Translations under genes and position numbers: made by a program | In this document: in pieces, positions 11,340-22,900 of the stretch | Numbering within the stretch: position 1 is the stretch's first letter | How the letters are laid out: each line of letters opens with the position of its first letter | The notes under the pieces: generated by a model | Database searches by the model: none | The model's input: only the letters and a program-made list of their open reading frames with translations | Told to the model about the DNA's origin: nothing | Origin: Lichtheimia corymbifera B2541 | Taxonomy: Eukaryota; Mucoromycota; Mucoromycetes; Mucorales; Lichtheimiaceae | NCBI GenBank assembly: GCA_000697475.1 | Contig: JNEU01000797.1 | Span: 1 to 64,000 of the forward strand | Direction of reading: 5' to 3' | Length of the DNA stretch: 64,000 bases

Positions 11340-11600
11340 TTGGTTTATTATGCAGCCCGCCCTTCTCCTACATGCAAATGTGATATGGAACCACTATTTC
11401 CATACATGTACCTTGACACACCTTCATTATTGGATGTGGTTAACTTATGTACCTTTCTAAAGGCAATCATCAACATGATCCATTTGTGCAGCAACCTGTC
11501 AAGGATGTGTTTGTGTAACCACCACGTGCCATTTCACTCAGGTCTCCATCTTTCCGTTAATGCAGCCGACACTATCCACTAGGAAAAAGCAACTCCATCA
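11340..11600 (+). repeat. Dispersed repeat R2, copy 1
   Basis: This stretch matches 63,165-63,420 in the same orientation. Shared blocks are AAATGTGATATGGAACCA, CCTTGACACACCTTCATTAT, CTTATGTACCTTTCT, ATCCATTTGTGCA, GCCACTATTTCACTCAG-like text, CGACACTATCCA and GAAAGCAACTCCAT. The two copies differ at scattered positions and are 52 kb apart. Each lies next to an R1- or R3-type repeat. Confidence 0.8.
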
Positions 11601-12160
11601 CGTTGACAGCATACGTAAAACATAAAGGTGCCTGTATCTCTAAACTTTACAATGAAACGTGGGGTCTTTAATCGAACAAAGTCGCTCGTCGTGGTCGAAA
11701 GCGTATGCTGCCCAAGTTTCACGATCAGGCTCGCCGATCCCAGATTTCGCAATGTCACCACCAGCCAAAGTGGAACAGGTCGACCTCTTGAATTTTTTTC
11801 GACGAGGCTGGTGGTGACATTGGGTGATTCTGAGAATGGCCACGACGATCGTGAAACTTGCACACAAGGTGCGCTTCACCCAAACGAGCAACTTTGTTCG
11901 ATTGAAGACCCCACGTCTCATTGTAAAGTTTAGAGATACAGGCATCTTTATGTTTTACGTATGCTGTAAGTGTGATGCTATATGGAGGGTGGTGCTTGTT
12001 CATTGTGAAGTATCATGCAAAAGTGCTGTGTTACACAAACACGCCCCTCTGCATCTTCGGCTCTATCAGGACCCAGCTGATTGACAATGAACAAAGGCCA
12101 CTTTCCATATAGCATCACGCTTACAGCATATGTAAAACATAAAGGCACTTGTATCTTTAA
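11601..12160. repeat. Further palindromic foldback module
   Basis: This is a third copy of the palindrome centred on GTCGACCTCTTGAATTTTTT (about 11,790). Its arms begin CTCTAAACTTTACAATGAAA and their complement ends at 11,933. Compared with 7.2 and 8.7 kb it has small deletions in the core and different outer arms, combining TCGTCGTGGTCGAAAGCGTA on one side with GGTGCGCTTCACCC on the other. A flanking half-module with GCATATGTAAAACATAAAGG follows to about 12,160. Confidence 0.7.
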
Positions 12161-13140
12161 ATTTTACAATCAAACGTGGGGAATTTATTTGAATACAAGT
12201 GATCAACATGTCGAAGACCAACGTCTGACCCAGTTTCACGATGGAGGTGGACATTGGCGGGGGTGCGCACTATACACCCTACTTGCGTTCCATCCGATTC
12301 ATAAAAACTTTATAATGAAGCGTGCGGTTTTTAAATGAATGGAGTTGATCAGCATGTCTCAGCGAACCTTCTGACCAAGTTTCAAGTTCAAGGTAGGGCA
12401 ATCTCAAGGAAATGCATATTGTGTGGCATTTCAATGAATTCCGACGGGTGCGGAATTTCCGTCCACCATAGTAAACCACACATTATACCCTCCCATTCAA
12501 AACTTTTAAATGAAGTGCGGGTCCGTCATTAAGATAAAGCTGATCAGCATGATTAAGAGCACCTTGTGTGAAAGCTTCAGGTGCAAGAGAGGCAATCTCA
12601 AGTTTCTGGGTGGTCCATCCTGTGTATATTTCTGCCCGTGCATCGTCCGACGCGCCCATCTTATTTCTCATAATGAAGCATGTGGTTTTTATTTGAATGG
12701 AGTTGATCAGCATGTCGAAGCCCACGGCCCTGACCAAATTTCACGATAGAGGTAGGCGACGGCGGGGGTGTGCACTATGCACCCTACTCCGTACATCGTC
12801 TCTCCTATATTTGGGTCGCCGGATTCATAAGAACATGATATTGAAGTATACGGTTTTTAAATGAATGGAATTGATCAGCATGGCTCAGAGAACCTTCTTA
12901 CCAAGTTTCAAGTTCAAAGTGAGCAATCCCAAGGAAATACATACTAATTGACTTTTTCATAAATCCGGCGCTTTCCCAATTTTCATCCGTTATAGTAAAT
13001 CCCACATTATGCTCTCCCTTTCGAAATTTTCAAATGAAGTGTGGGTTCGTTATTAAGACAAAGTTGATCAGCATGTCCTAGAGCACCTTGTGTGCAAGTT
13101 TGAGGTTCGAGAGAGGCAATCCCAATATCATGCATTAATA
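12161..13140 (+). repeat. Array of R1 sub-repeats (forward)
   Basis: Second forward array of the 160-190 bp unit, with cores near 12,190, 12,346, 12,540, 12,703, 12,868 and 13,060. It includes the GGAATTTCCGTCC and CATAGTAAACC blocks seen at 2.1 and 2.6 kb. It leads directly into the R3 composite unit, the same order as at 1.8-3.9 kb. Confidence 0.75.
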
Positions 13141-13640
13141 TCAGTGTTATATGGATATGTCTGGCTGCTTGACTGATTTAATTTCCACCTCTTCCACTCC
13201 CACTTTATTTCCCTCTTCTTCCCATTCTCAACTGTTGCCCCATTCAAGCATAACTACAAGCTGCGAACGATTGTCCTGCTTCAACCCATCATGTCGATCC
13301 TGCAACTGTCTTGATCCGATTGGCTTTGACTGAATGGCAGGTCCATGGCGTGTACACCCCAGTACAACACATGCCTTCTTGAAAGTACAATCCTCTGCCA
13401 CAACCAATCGTAACAGCAGCAGCCATTAGCAAGGTCTTTACTCCATTGTCTCAAACAGCGTTCAGAGCCTTATCATTCTACTACAACACATGCTCTTGCA
13501 CATCCACTGCTTCAGCCAAACGCAACATCAGCTTATAACAGCAAGGTCAACCCCATCACTTGCAGCAACTTGTCTTACAGCCTTTATCACTTGAACAGCA
13601 GATAGTCATTGTGTAGAAACAACTTTATTTAAGTGTAGCA
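13141..13640 (+). repeat. Composite repeat unit (family R3), copy 3, truncated before the ORF
   Basis: It matches 2,840-3,250 and the reverse complement of about 5,690-6,170. Shared blocks include ATTTAATTTCCACCTCTTCC, TCCTGCTTCAACCCATCATG, GCAAGGTCTTTACTCCATTG and CTACTACAACACATGCTC. Homology fades after about 13,640, so the ORF part is absent. Confidence 0.65.
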
Positions 13641-14766
13641 ACCTGTTTCAATACATACGTATGAATATGGATATGGGTACATGGCGGAAGGGTCTGGTTA
13701 TATACGACGCGTGGAAAGAGTCTGTGTTCTTATGCATTATGCATGACACTATAATCATGAACGGTTGGTGGTGCATACAATTTATCCCATGGCAACCACT
13801 ATCATCATCCTTTGTGCAACCTGTCAAATGCATATTCAGACACGCAATCCATATAATTCGGCACCACATCATCAGTGACCACCTCCCGTCTAATCTACTG
13901 ACCTTTTCACGATACACATCAATGGATAAAAACTTCTTCCTGAGATGGACCACTTTGTGTGTGAGCGCGATGTAAAAGCACATTTATATGGGAATGCTGT
14001 GATAAAGGAAAGAGAGAGGAAACAAATGGTCTGATTGATTCATTGTGTTCAGAAGAACAAAGTCTGTATTCGATAATATAGCTCTCTTCCCCTTTCTTTG
14101 TGATTATATCTTGTCAATAAAGCCAATATGTATATGGATGATGGTGACCAGTTGACTTGTTGTTGACATTATCTACATACTACTGATGTCTTCAGATGAA
14201 TATCCTTTTTATGATGATGGTACTCCTTCTATTGGTATTAACATTGATATCTTAACAATGAATGACTGCATCAAGGGGAGGGGGTGCTCTACTACTACTC
14301 CTAATGCATGCATCATGCACCGATCGGGGTAATCGATCCGACCTATGTTGCACAAAGGGAGGCTGACAATGATCTCATAAGCATGATGAACACGTTTTGA
14401 TAGGTGCATCACTGAGTACGGGGGGTGATAGGTCACATGAATACTTTAGACAGTGATAATGAGCATGTAACCTTACCCCTTATTTACCGAGTAATGACGA
14501 GTGGAATTTGTTCACATGACAATGACTTGGCCATGTCAAGAAGTAGGTGTGTGTGTTTCAACAAAGACAAATTTCCCGACGACATGTTATTGACTTGATG
14601 TTATTGTTAATGGGGTGGTTGGGGGAGTAGTGGACAAATTAGCTAAGAAAAGACTGTACTGTTGGGCGTGGAAAAAACAATCAAGGAGAGAGAGCGAGAG
14701 AGAACATTGTACAAGGTCGAGAGCCGCGTTGACAGGGCGATGATCCGGTGTTCGGAGAACGGGTTT
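13641..14766. other. Intergenic, upstream of the amino acid transporter
   Basis: No gene recognised. Overlapping ORFs of about 105-110 codons on both strands at 13,650-13,980 are mirror images of one open stretch and carry no motifs. Confidence 0.5.
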
Positions 14767-14772
14767 TATAAA
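14767..14772 (+). promoter_or_regulatory. TATA box of the amino acid transporter gene
   Basis: TATAAA within TTTTATAAAGAAG lies 112 bp before the chosen ATG, with a pyrimidine-rich stretch (CTTTCTTTCCCC) between them. This suits a start of transcription near 14,800. Confidence 0.45.
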
Positions 14773-14878
14773 GAAGCACGCATCACACAGACTGCGTGTG
14801 TCTCCCTTTGAACAACGACAACCCAAGACATTCTTTCACCCGAACCTTTACTCTTTCTTTCCCCACTTTTTTTACATC

Positions 14879-17088
14879 ATGTCATCACCTTTGCCTGTCA
14901 ATGCCAAAGGTCTCTCTGATCGGAATGGTGGCCTTGACGATGAGAACAACACCAATTACCTGTCTTCGTCATTTGACCGAGCTTCTTCCACGGCTCGTTT
15001 AAGCTCTTCGCCTATTCCTCCACATGTATACAGCTCTTCACCCACACGCAGTACATCAGGATCGATCTATGGAAGTACGGGAATACCACACAACAATGCT
15101 TTGGAGCGTGTAGCAAGTACAGCAGCAAGTAGTATTGGTGGAGGCAGCAGTAGCAATAATGGCGAGTTACCCGAGACGCAAGTTGCCAAGGCTGTGAAAC
15201 GACATCTTGTGGATACGGCTACATCTTCACCAGCAGGATCCATTCATCATTACGATAGTCCAGGAAGTGTGGGTGATTATGATACCGATGATGATGCAGA
15301 TGCAGTAACAAGCGTACATCAACTTCCCGGTGGATCTATTACACATGGCATTTACAAATGGGCTGAAGACGTCGAGAATAATCAACTGCAACGTAAACGT
15401 ACACGATCCATGATGGTCCCATCGGCTGAACATGAGGATCCTAGTCTGGCCCATTTACGGGCTCCCGGTGGTTTCCGTCGCCACTTTGTTGCCCAGCGTG
15501 CAGCCAAAAAAGGAAAAACACCCTCTCCTTGGATAACTCGGTCCTTTGTTGAATTCCTTGCCCTTTATGGTCACTTTGGTGGTGAGGATTTGAGTGATGA
15601 TGAAGGCGAAGAGGATGAGGAAGAGGAGGAAGAACAAGAAGGCGGTGACGAAGAATCTCCCTTGTTGCCACGTGAAGCACAAGCTCCCCAAGGAACAGCA
15701 ACTCCAACCAAAGCCGTGTTTTTATTGCTCAAATCATTCATTGGCACTGGTAAGTAAGAACGGATGGGCGATATGGAAAGGATAAAAACTAAAGGTAGTA
15801 TGATGTTCTCCTTCTAGGTGTGATGTTTTTGCCCAAAGCGTAAGTAGTTGGTTACACTTGGCATCGAGAGAAAACATCCATAATGACTGACATTGATTTA
15901 TGCAGATTTGCGAATGGTGGTCTGATCTTTTCCACAACACTGTTGACCGTTATTTCCATTATTTCGTTATACTGTTTCTTGCTATTGGTTGAAACACGTA
16001 ACAAGGTCCCCATGTCTTTTGGTGATATTGGTGGTGTCCTCTTTGGAGCCAAGATGCGGATGGCAGTATTGGTTGCAATCACTGTGTCACAGGTAAAGGG
16101 AGTTATTTTGGTATGAGTGAATGATTAGGCTAACCCTTGCATGTTTCAGGTTGGTTTTGTGTGTGCCTACATGGTGTTCGTTGCCCAAAACTTGCAGGCT
16201 TTGGTGGAGTCGGTGTTCCAGTGCAAGGTCAACATCCCGCTTGCATTCCTGATTCTCGGTCAAGTTTTGGTGTTTGTGCCACTCGCCATGATCCGCAAGA
16301 TCCAAAAGTTGTCAGCCTTTGCCTTGATTGCAGATCTATTTATCCTGATTGGTCTCGTGTATTTATACTACTATGACTTTTTGATGCTGGGTACGCGTGG
16401 TGTAGGAGAAGGTGTCATTTGGTCCATCAATCCCTCGTCGTTCCCAATGTTCATCGGCACGGCAGTATTCACCTATGAAGGTGTGGGTTTGGTTATTCCT
16501 ATCACCGAATCAATGAAGGATCCCAAGAAATTCCCTGCAGTCTTATCAGGAACCATGGTGTTTATCACTTTGCTCTTTTTGTCGGTGGGCTTCATCTCGT
16601 ACATGGCATTTGGCAAAGAGGTGCAGACCGTTATTTTGCTCAATCTCCCACCTGGTGGCCTCGTTGATAGCATCCAAGGCTTATATGCATTGGCCATTTG
16701 TTTATCTATTCCATTGCAACTGTTCCCTGCCATCCGTATCATGGAAACCGGTCTTTTTACTCGTTCTGGAAAGCATAATCCTGTGGTCAAGTGGCAAAAG
16801 AATGCTTTCCGCTTTGTTACAGTGCTCGTATGTGCAGGTGTCGCTATTGCTGGTTCTGCCGATCTTGACAAGTTTGTTTCGCTCGTTGGTTCCGTGTGCT
16901 GTGTTCCTTTGTGTTTCCTTTTCCCACCACTTTTCCATCTCAAAGCCATTGCTCAGACGTTCCGCCAGAAAGCCATCGATATCACCATCATCACATTTGG
17001 TCTTGTGTGCATGGCATACACCACTTTTATCACCGTGAGTCTCTGGTCATCTACTAGTGAAGCTCCTCCCCTATCACGCTGTCAATAG
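14879..17088 (+). CDS. AVT3/AVT4-type vacuolar amino acid transporter
   Basis: Exons 14879-15749, 15818-15839, 15906-16092 and 16150-17088 give 672 residues, close to the yeast and fission yeast AVT3/AVT4 proteins. These AAAP-family carriers move amino acids across the vacuolar membrane, usually outward. The first 270 residues are hydrophilic and Ser-rich and end in a very acidic run, DLSDDEGEEDEEEEEE, followed by EESPLLPRE. The membrane part opens with the family signature SFIGTGVMFLPKAFANGG, split by a 22-nt exon, and continues with about 11 hydrophobic segments. FTYEGVGLVIPITESMKDPK is also typical. An upstream in-frame ATG at 14798 would add 27 residues, but the ATG at 14879 (MSSPLPVN) has the better context. 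The EESPLL motif fits an acidic dileucine vacuolar sorting signal (inference). Confidence 0.9.
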
Positions 17089-17328
17089 ATAATTGTATAT
17101 GTATACCATTTCTTCATTCACTAAACATGACATGCTTCAAATTTATACATTCATGGTTCTGGTTACAAAGAGGGATTAAAATGCACACGTGATCATAATC
17201 CAGTTAGGCCAATGTATGTTGTCAGTGACACTGAATATGTAAGATACTTTATGAATGGTATGATGTCTAAGTCTAAACTTCTAAGGAGGTTATGTACAAT
17301 GGGTGATGAGTATGCGATAATGTAAAAG

Positions 17329-18919
17329 TTATGCTGATTCTTTTGTTGACAAGGGTGGTAGCTCTCGACCAGCAGCTTTCCATTGTTTGAGCACATCCCC
17401 AGGTTCACCGAGGACATCACTGGCCCGTACACGTTTATGATAATCATGCTCGCACTTGACGCCACTCTTGCCAATGACAATACGATCCTGCTCAGGAGAT
17501 TCGCCTTTTTTGATAAATGCGCGTACACCATCGATGATCACTGGACCTTCAGGATTAAAATAATGAGAGGCTTGTGTCTTGAAATCATGGACGACGTCGT
17601 AGCATTGTAAGCGACCGCATGTGTTGAGGAATTGGGAAGCGCATTTTGAGCAGCATAACATGAGCAAATTGCATGATGCATGGGAACAGTTTTGATATCG
17701 GTTGCATGGATCACCACAGATATGGCATTTGCCAAGGACTTGATCCGTGATAGGTTCACCCATACGCTTGTCAAATGTAAAATTGCGACCCTTGAAGAGT
17801 GATGTGCGCTTATCCTGTTGCTCCTTGATCCATCGACCATACGCTGTAATTCCACCTTCTACAAGATGTACTTTTTTGAAACCAGAAGCTGATTGAAGAA
17901 TGGCACCGGCTTTACTGCATCGAATACCACCTAATGTTTGAATGATTAATAGGAGATCTTCCATGACAATGCATATCAAACTTACCAGTGCAATACATGA
18001 ACACTTCTTGATCCCGAGGAACATCCTTGCAAATCTCATTCATCGACTTGACGCTACCACGGAATGAATCCACATTGGGTCGGATAGCACCTTCAAAATA
18101 GCCAATCTCACTAAAAAGAAAGGTTAGTCTCATGGGATCGCTCCACGTGTCCCTTTTTTACTTGCCTTTCATAATGATTTCTCATATCAATCAAGATGGG
18201 ATCCTTTCCATGCGTTTGCTTGTACTTTGAGAGCTTTTCATGCCATGCAGCAGGAGACAAGTGGGATGGTTGATTGGTCAAATCATAACTCTTGGGATCC
18301 AAGCCATCGGCTACCAACTGATAGACGTGTTAACCACAATCCGACATCAATGAATCATGATCTTTACCTGTTTACGGATGCGAACATGGAGAGCACGGAA
18401 TGCGGCTGGCCCTGCAGAATCCTCGGTACCGAAATTCAAGTCCATCAATTGACCACCGAGCTTTGGCTTAAGTATCTGGTTGCAATAGGTCCTCAATTCT
18501 TGGATACGCCATTCTGGACAAGATAGCTGTGCATTGATGCCTTCATGAGCAATATAGACACGCCCAACAATGTCCAATCGACCGAGATCGTCCAAAAGTT
18601 GTTGTCGGAAATGAGCTAGATCCACCTGGGACAAGTCATGGAACTTGTAAAAAGCCAAGGTACGATACTGCACTGGCATTGGCGTTGCTGTCTCCTCACA
18701 AGTTGCAGTTGCTGTGGCAGTGGCCGTCGTCGTCTTTGTCATTGTGGCAGTGGCAATGTGGGATCGGCCAATGAGGATCGATAATGCAGGACCAACGACA
18801 GGACGGCATGTTGATACTGCGACCCCTGGAAGGACTTTTTTGGCGACTAGGCGAGGTGTTGACGTACGAGATACATTGCGTGCTACCAAGAACAAAGGGT
18901 GACCAAGTCGATGGAGCAT
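17329..18919 (-). CDS. TrhO/YceA-like rhodanese, probable tRNA uridine hydroxylase
   Basis: Exons (minus strand) 18919-18368, 18317-18166, 18110-17986 and 17930-17329 give 476 residues. The order matches the bacterial TrhO (YceA) and eukaryotic TSTD2 families. There is an N-terminal acylphosphatase-like part (YKFHDLSQVDLAHFRQQL, then VYIAHEGINAQLS), a rhodanese domain (DMRNHYESEIGYFEGAIRP) with the active-site loop MYCTGGIRCSKA, and a C-terminal Cys-rich tail (CHICGDPCNRYQNC and following). TrhO hydroxylates uridine 34 of tRNA; the role here is inferred. The first 59 residues are rich in R, V and S and look like a mitochondrial presequence. A second Met at residue 60 could give a cytosolic form. 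The intron 18165-18111 begins GCAAGT. A GT donor four bases later would bring TGA into frame. The gene is convergent with the transporter gene, 240 bp apart. Confidence 0.9.
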
Positions 18920-19990
18920 TTTGCCAGTAGAAAAAGGGAAGGAAAAGAAAGAAAGAAAGAGAGGGGTTGTTATCTGAGCTTGTCAAAATAGAAGATGCCC
19001 AGCTAATAAGTGTGGCGTGATTTATCTCTCAGTGACCACTGCCACTCTATCCTGAATGTGGGATTCGTTTGCTATGCCTTGTCGATCCTTCTTTTCAATG
19101 CCACTTGAAACGTACTTGTATATCTTTCAATGAGTAGATTAAAATACACAAATAGTTATAAGCATCCCCGCTAAATTTCATGCAATGTCAAATCTATCAT
19201 TTATCATCATTTCAATATACATGAGCTAGCTGATGAAGACTCAGGTGGATAGCCTTTGATAGAGTATGTCAGTCGACCACAACAAACATAGCTGCATTCA
19301 ATTGCCGTAATGTTGACATGTGCTACGTACTCAGAGCATCTGTTTCCAGTCAATCCCCTATCACCGACCCTTTTACTATGAGTGAATAAGACTATGGATG
19401 TGATGGTGGCGGAAATAGGTAGCTTTGTTGGGTGAGGACAGCATATCTGAAACAGCGGAGCATATGAGTCCGCTGTGTAATGCCGGTGATGGTGCACGTG
19501 CATTATGCTCTGCAGGATGAGACGGGGAGAAATAGTATAGTAGCTATCTATGATTGATCACGGCATGACATTCGACAACAGCACATGATGGTATCTAAGG
19601 AGTCGTGTAAAAGGAATGCTACTCGATGCAAAGGGGAAGGAGGAGGTGGTGGTGGTGGAGGAGGTGTTGGGTGGGAACCTGTTAAACTTTTGCCTGGGAA
19701 CCATGGTTGCCGTTGTCATGTCGTATCTTTTACAAAGGAAGACAATGTTCACTGCCCGTTCCCTGACCAAAGCAAACAAGTAGGTTACGCACCCATACAC
19801 ACATGGAAACCAGGTGACAAGGGAATAAAAATGGTGAGTGCGTTGATATATTTCCTGCGTGCGTGCGATAAGCATAGTTTTTTTGTACCCTTTCTCTCTC
19901 TCTCCCCTCACTCTCTCCATTTTTCATATCCCTCTTTTTCTTCTTCTTTTATACAGCTTTATTATTACACCTATTACTACTACAGTCCTA
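18920..19990. other. Divergent intergenic region between the TrhO-like gene and XPO7
   Basis: It must hold both promoters. Pyrimidine-rich tracts (CTCTCTCTCTCCCCTCAC) precede the XPO7 start at 19,890-19,980, and a purine-rich GGTGGTGGTGGTGGAGG run lies at 19,645-19,665. An ORF spanning 19,859-20,431 only reads through the XPO7 start from the 5' UTR. No other gene was seen. Confidence 0.5.
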
Positions 19991-22900
19991 ATGGCACAAC
20001 ACGACGAGCGCATTGCTTACTTTTCAACATTATGCGAGCAACTGTACAACCCAAAGTCATCGACTGAACGAGACCAAGTGCAAAAGATGCTCGAGTACAG
20101 CTTCCCTACATTTGCAGGCACGGGTGGCATGGTACCGCAACAACAACCTCCTGGCATGGAAAACAGTCCAACGTTCGCCATTGTCACTCCAACTGACACT
20201 GCTTCTGCCTTGCGAGTGCTCTTGGAAAACTCTCCCAGTCCCTATGTTCAGACGTTTTGCTTGTCCCGCTTTAAGCAGCTTATTCAGGCGCAGTTTACTC
20301 TCTTCTCAGATGAAACCAAAGTACAACTACGTAAGTTACAACAAGCATCGCATGATGCGCATACCCAAACTTATCATGAGAAAACTAGGATCTTTTTTGT
20401 TGGAATATTGCTTTATGCATACGGATCTTGAACCCTTTGTGATCACTCAGCTAGCAGGCGTCTTGGCATTGTTGACAAGATTGGGATGGCTTGATGTAGA
20501 AGAGTATCGAAATGTACAAAAGGATATCCATCAGTTTCTTCAGGCAAGTGTTGGAGAGAGAGAGAGAGAGCATCTCGGGCAAACAGCATATGCACGTCGG
20601 ATCATAATATACGTGATACAAGGAGCTGATTTCAGGGACATAGGCATCAGTGGATCATCGTATTGTTGGTATGCATATCCTTGCCGTTTTAATTCAAGAC
20701 ATCCACGATTCTCCAAGTGCAGCGTGCAACACTGCAAAGTTTAGAAAAGCAGGTAAAAGTGGTCAACAGTATGATGAAAGAGCAAGGAAGGCTAAAGTGT
20801 GGGTTTGATTATAGCTGCTTCATTCCGAGATACCCAGCTTTATGCAATCTTTGAAACCACATTCAAGACACTAGACAACCTGCTGCGACATACCATTCCC
20901 TTTGATAAACGTAAGCGATCCATTTCATTCAATCATCCTGTTTCATAGTTCTAACATGCCATCCATATATGTAGCTGGACAAGAGGACAGGCTGCGACAT
21001 GTCACAATCAATGTCCTTCTTAAATGTCTATCATACGATTTTGCAGGCACAAGTTTGGATGAAGCTGGAGAAGACATTGGCACTGTGCAGGTAAAACTTG
21101 TCATGGGACATTGAGATTTGGGATTAAGTTATCATGGTAGGTTCCTTCTTCCTGGCGATACGTCTTTGAAGATGATAATTTCATCCCAACACTATTTGGA
21201 GCTTATCAAGCATTTCCACCGCCGTTGTCAGCAAAGGCAAGTAAATGTTGGGATTGTTGTGATAATAGCAAAGATTGACAACAATGATGTTAGGTCATGG
21301 AATGTCTTGTACTGGTAGCATCGGTTCGAAAGGGGCTATTTGAGACCGACAATCAGCGATCCAAATTCGTGGTCAGCATTATGAAAGGGATCAGGGACGT
21401 CATTCTCACATCTCAAGGCATGAACAATGTGGACAACTACAATGAATTTTGTCGGCTTCTTTTCCGATTCCGATCTTCAGCACCATTGAACGAGATGGCG
21501 GAGAAACCTGACTATGGGGAGTGGATCGAATTAATTGCAGATTTCACATTGAAGGCGGTGCAATCTTGGAAGGTAGTAAGGAGACAGATCATGTGACTGG
21601 ATCAACGTTTGATTCACCCCGTCGTGATAGTGGGCTCCCAACACAGCAGCTTACCTATTGGGATTTTGGTCTCGTACTATACAAAGCATGACATATTATC
21701 AAAAGTTGGGCGAAATCACTGCTGAAAAGCTGGGAAACATTAGCGTTGAGGTGAGCAACAACAAGGGGAAAACTCGTGATGACCAGGATACTAATCATTG
21801 GATGCGACTCCTTTTTACAGCTCACGCGCATCTACGCTACCACAAACGTCGAATCGGTTGCTGCAAGGATAGAAGAAATGCTGGATGGTAGGTTACTTGG
21901 TACTTTTATATCATTCAATAGTAAAATAACTATTATTGCAGATCCATTAGAGAGCGAAGAAGACCTTGTAGAAAACCTGGTGATGCTCGGTCAAATTGCA
22001 CGGTGTAAATACGAGGGATCCGCAGATGTCTTGATTGCTGTATTTGATCCAATTGCCATTCAGTATCAGGTAATGTGCACTAGAACAGGAGGAGAAAAAA
22101 AGTGATCCGTGATTGATTGTTTCATTAGGAGCTTGTTACGCAGATCACAGCAGGTGTGGCTAATCCAGACGCCCTTCGGGATACCATGGAAGTGGTTCAA
22201 CTCAAGATTGCATGGTTGGCATACATATTGGGTGCATTCATCGGTAGTAGGCCAGTGAGTAATGCGCATATATATGATGATGAAGGACGACAAGCTAAAT
22301 AGTTGATTATCTTTAGTCTTACATGAGCAGGATTGAGACCGATGTTATCGATGGCAGACTCATAGCCAAGGTTTTGCAGCTAATGGAAGTCAATCAAGCA
22401 TTACAAAGTCATCTTGGCGAGGCATCCCTGAATCAAAAGCTTGAAATGGCGATCGTTTTCTTCTTGATGCAATTCCGAAAGTCATATATCAGTGAGACCA
22501 ATATAGTAAGTTGTCCATGCATATGCATATCACCACAGTACACTAATGGGTAATTTTGATAGCTATATCCGGATTTAGCAGAAGCCTTTGGTATTACCGA
22601 CCCGAAGATGGTATTGAACGTAATGATGACCAAGATGTAAGTATGTTTGTGTGTGCATAATGCTTATTGTAAATGGGTTGCTGATGATCATAATGTTCTT
22701 AGAATCAAGAATCTGCAAATATGGCGACACAATGAGCATGTGATCCGGAAGACGTTGCAACTTTTTAATGAGCTTGCCAGTGGGTGAGTGATACAACATA
22801 TTGCGCAAGATAATCTGATCTAAATTAACCTTGATATTCTTCTTCTTGTAGATTCAGCGCAGTGAGAAATTTACGCAAGACGGAAGCAATGCGGATCATG

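Noticed and set aside
20541..20650. A GT donor for XPO7 intron 2 (GGCAA/GTGTTG with acceptor after GCATCAG)
   Set aside because: It also closes the frame (FLQAMDHRIVG), but the GC donor CAG/GCAAGT gives FLQASVDHRIVG, closer to the animal FLQDSVEYCIIG. This site is therefore counted as likely, not forced.
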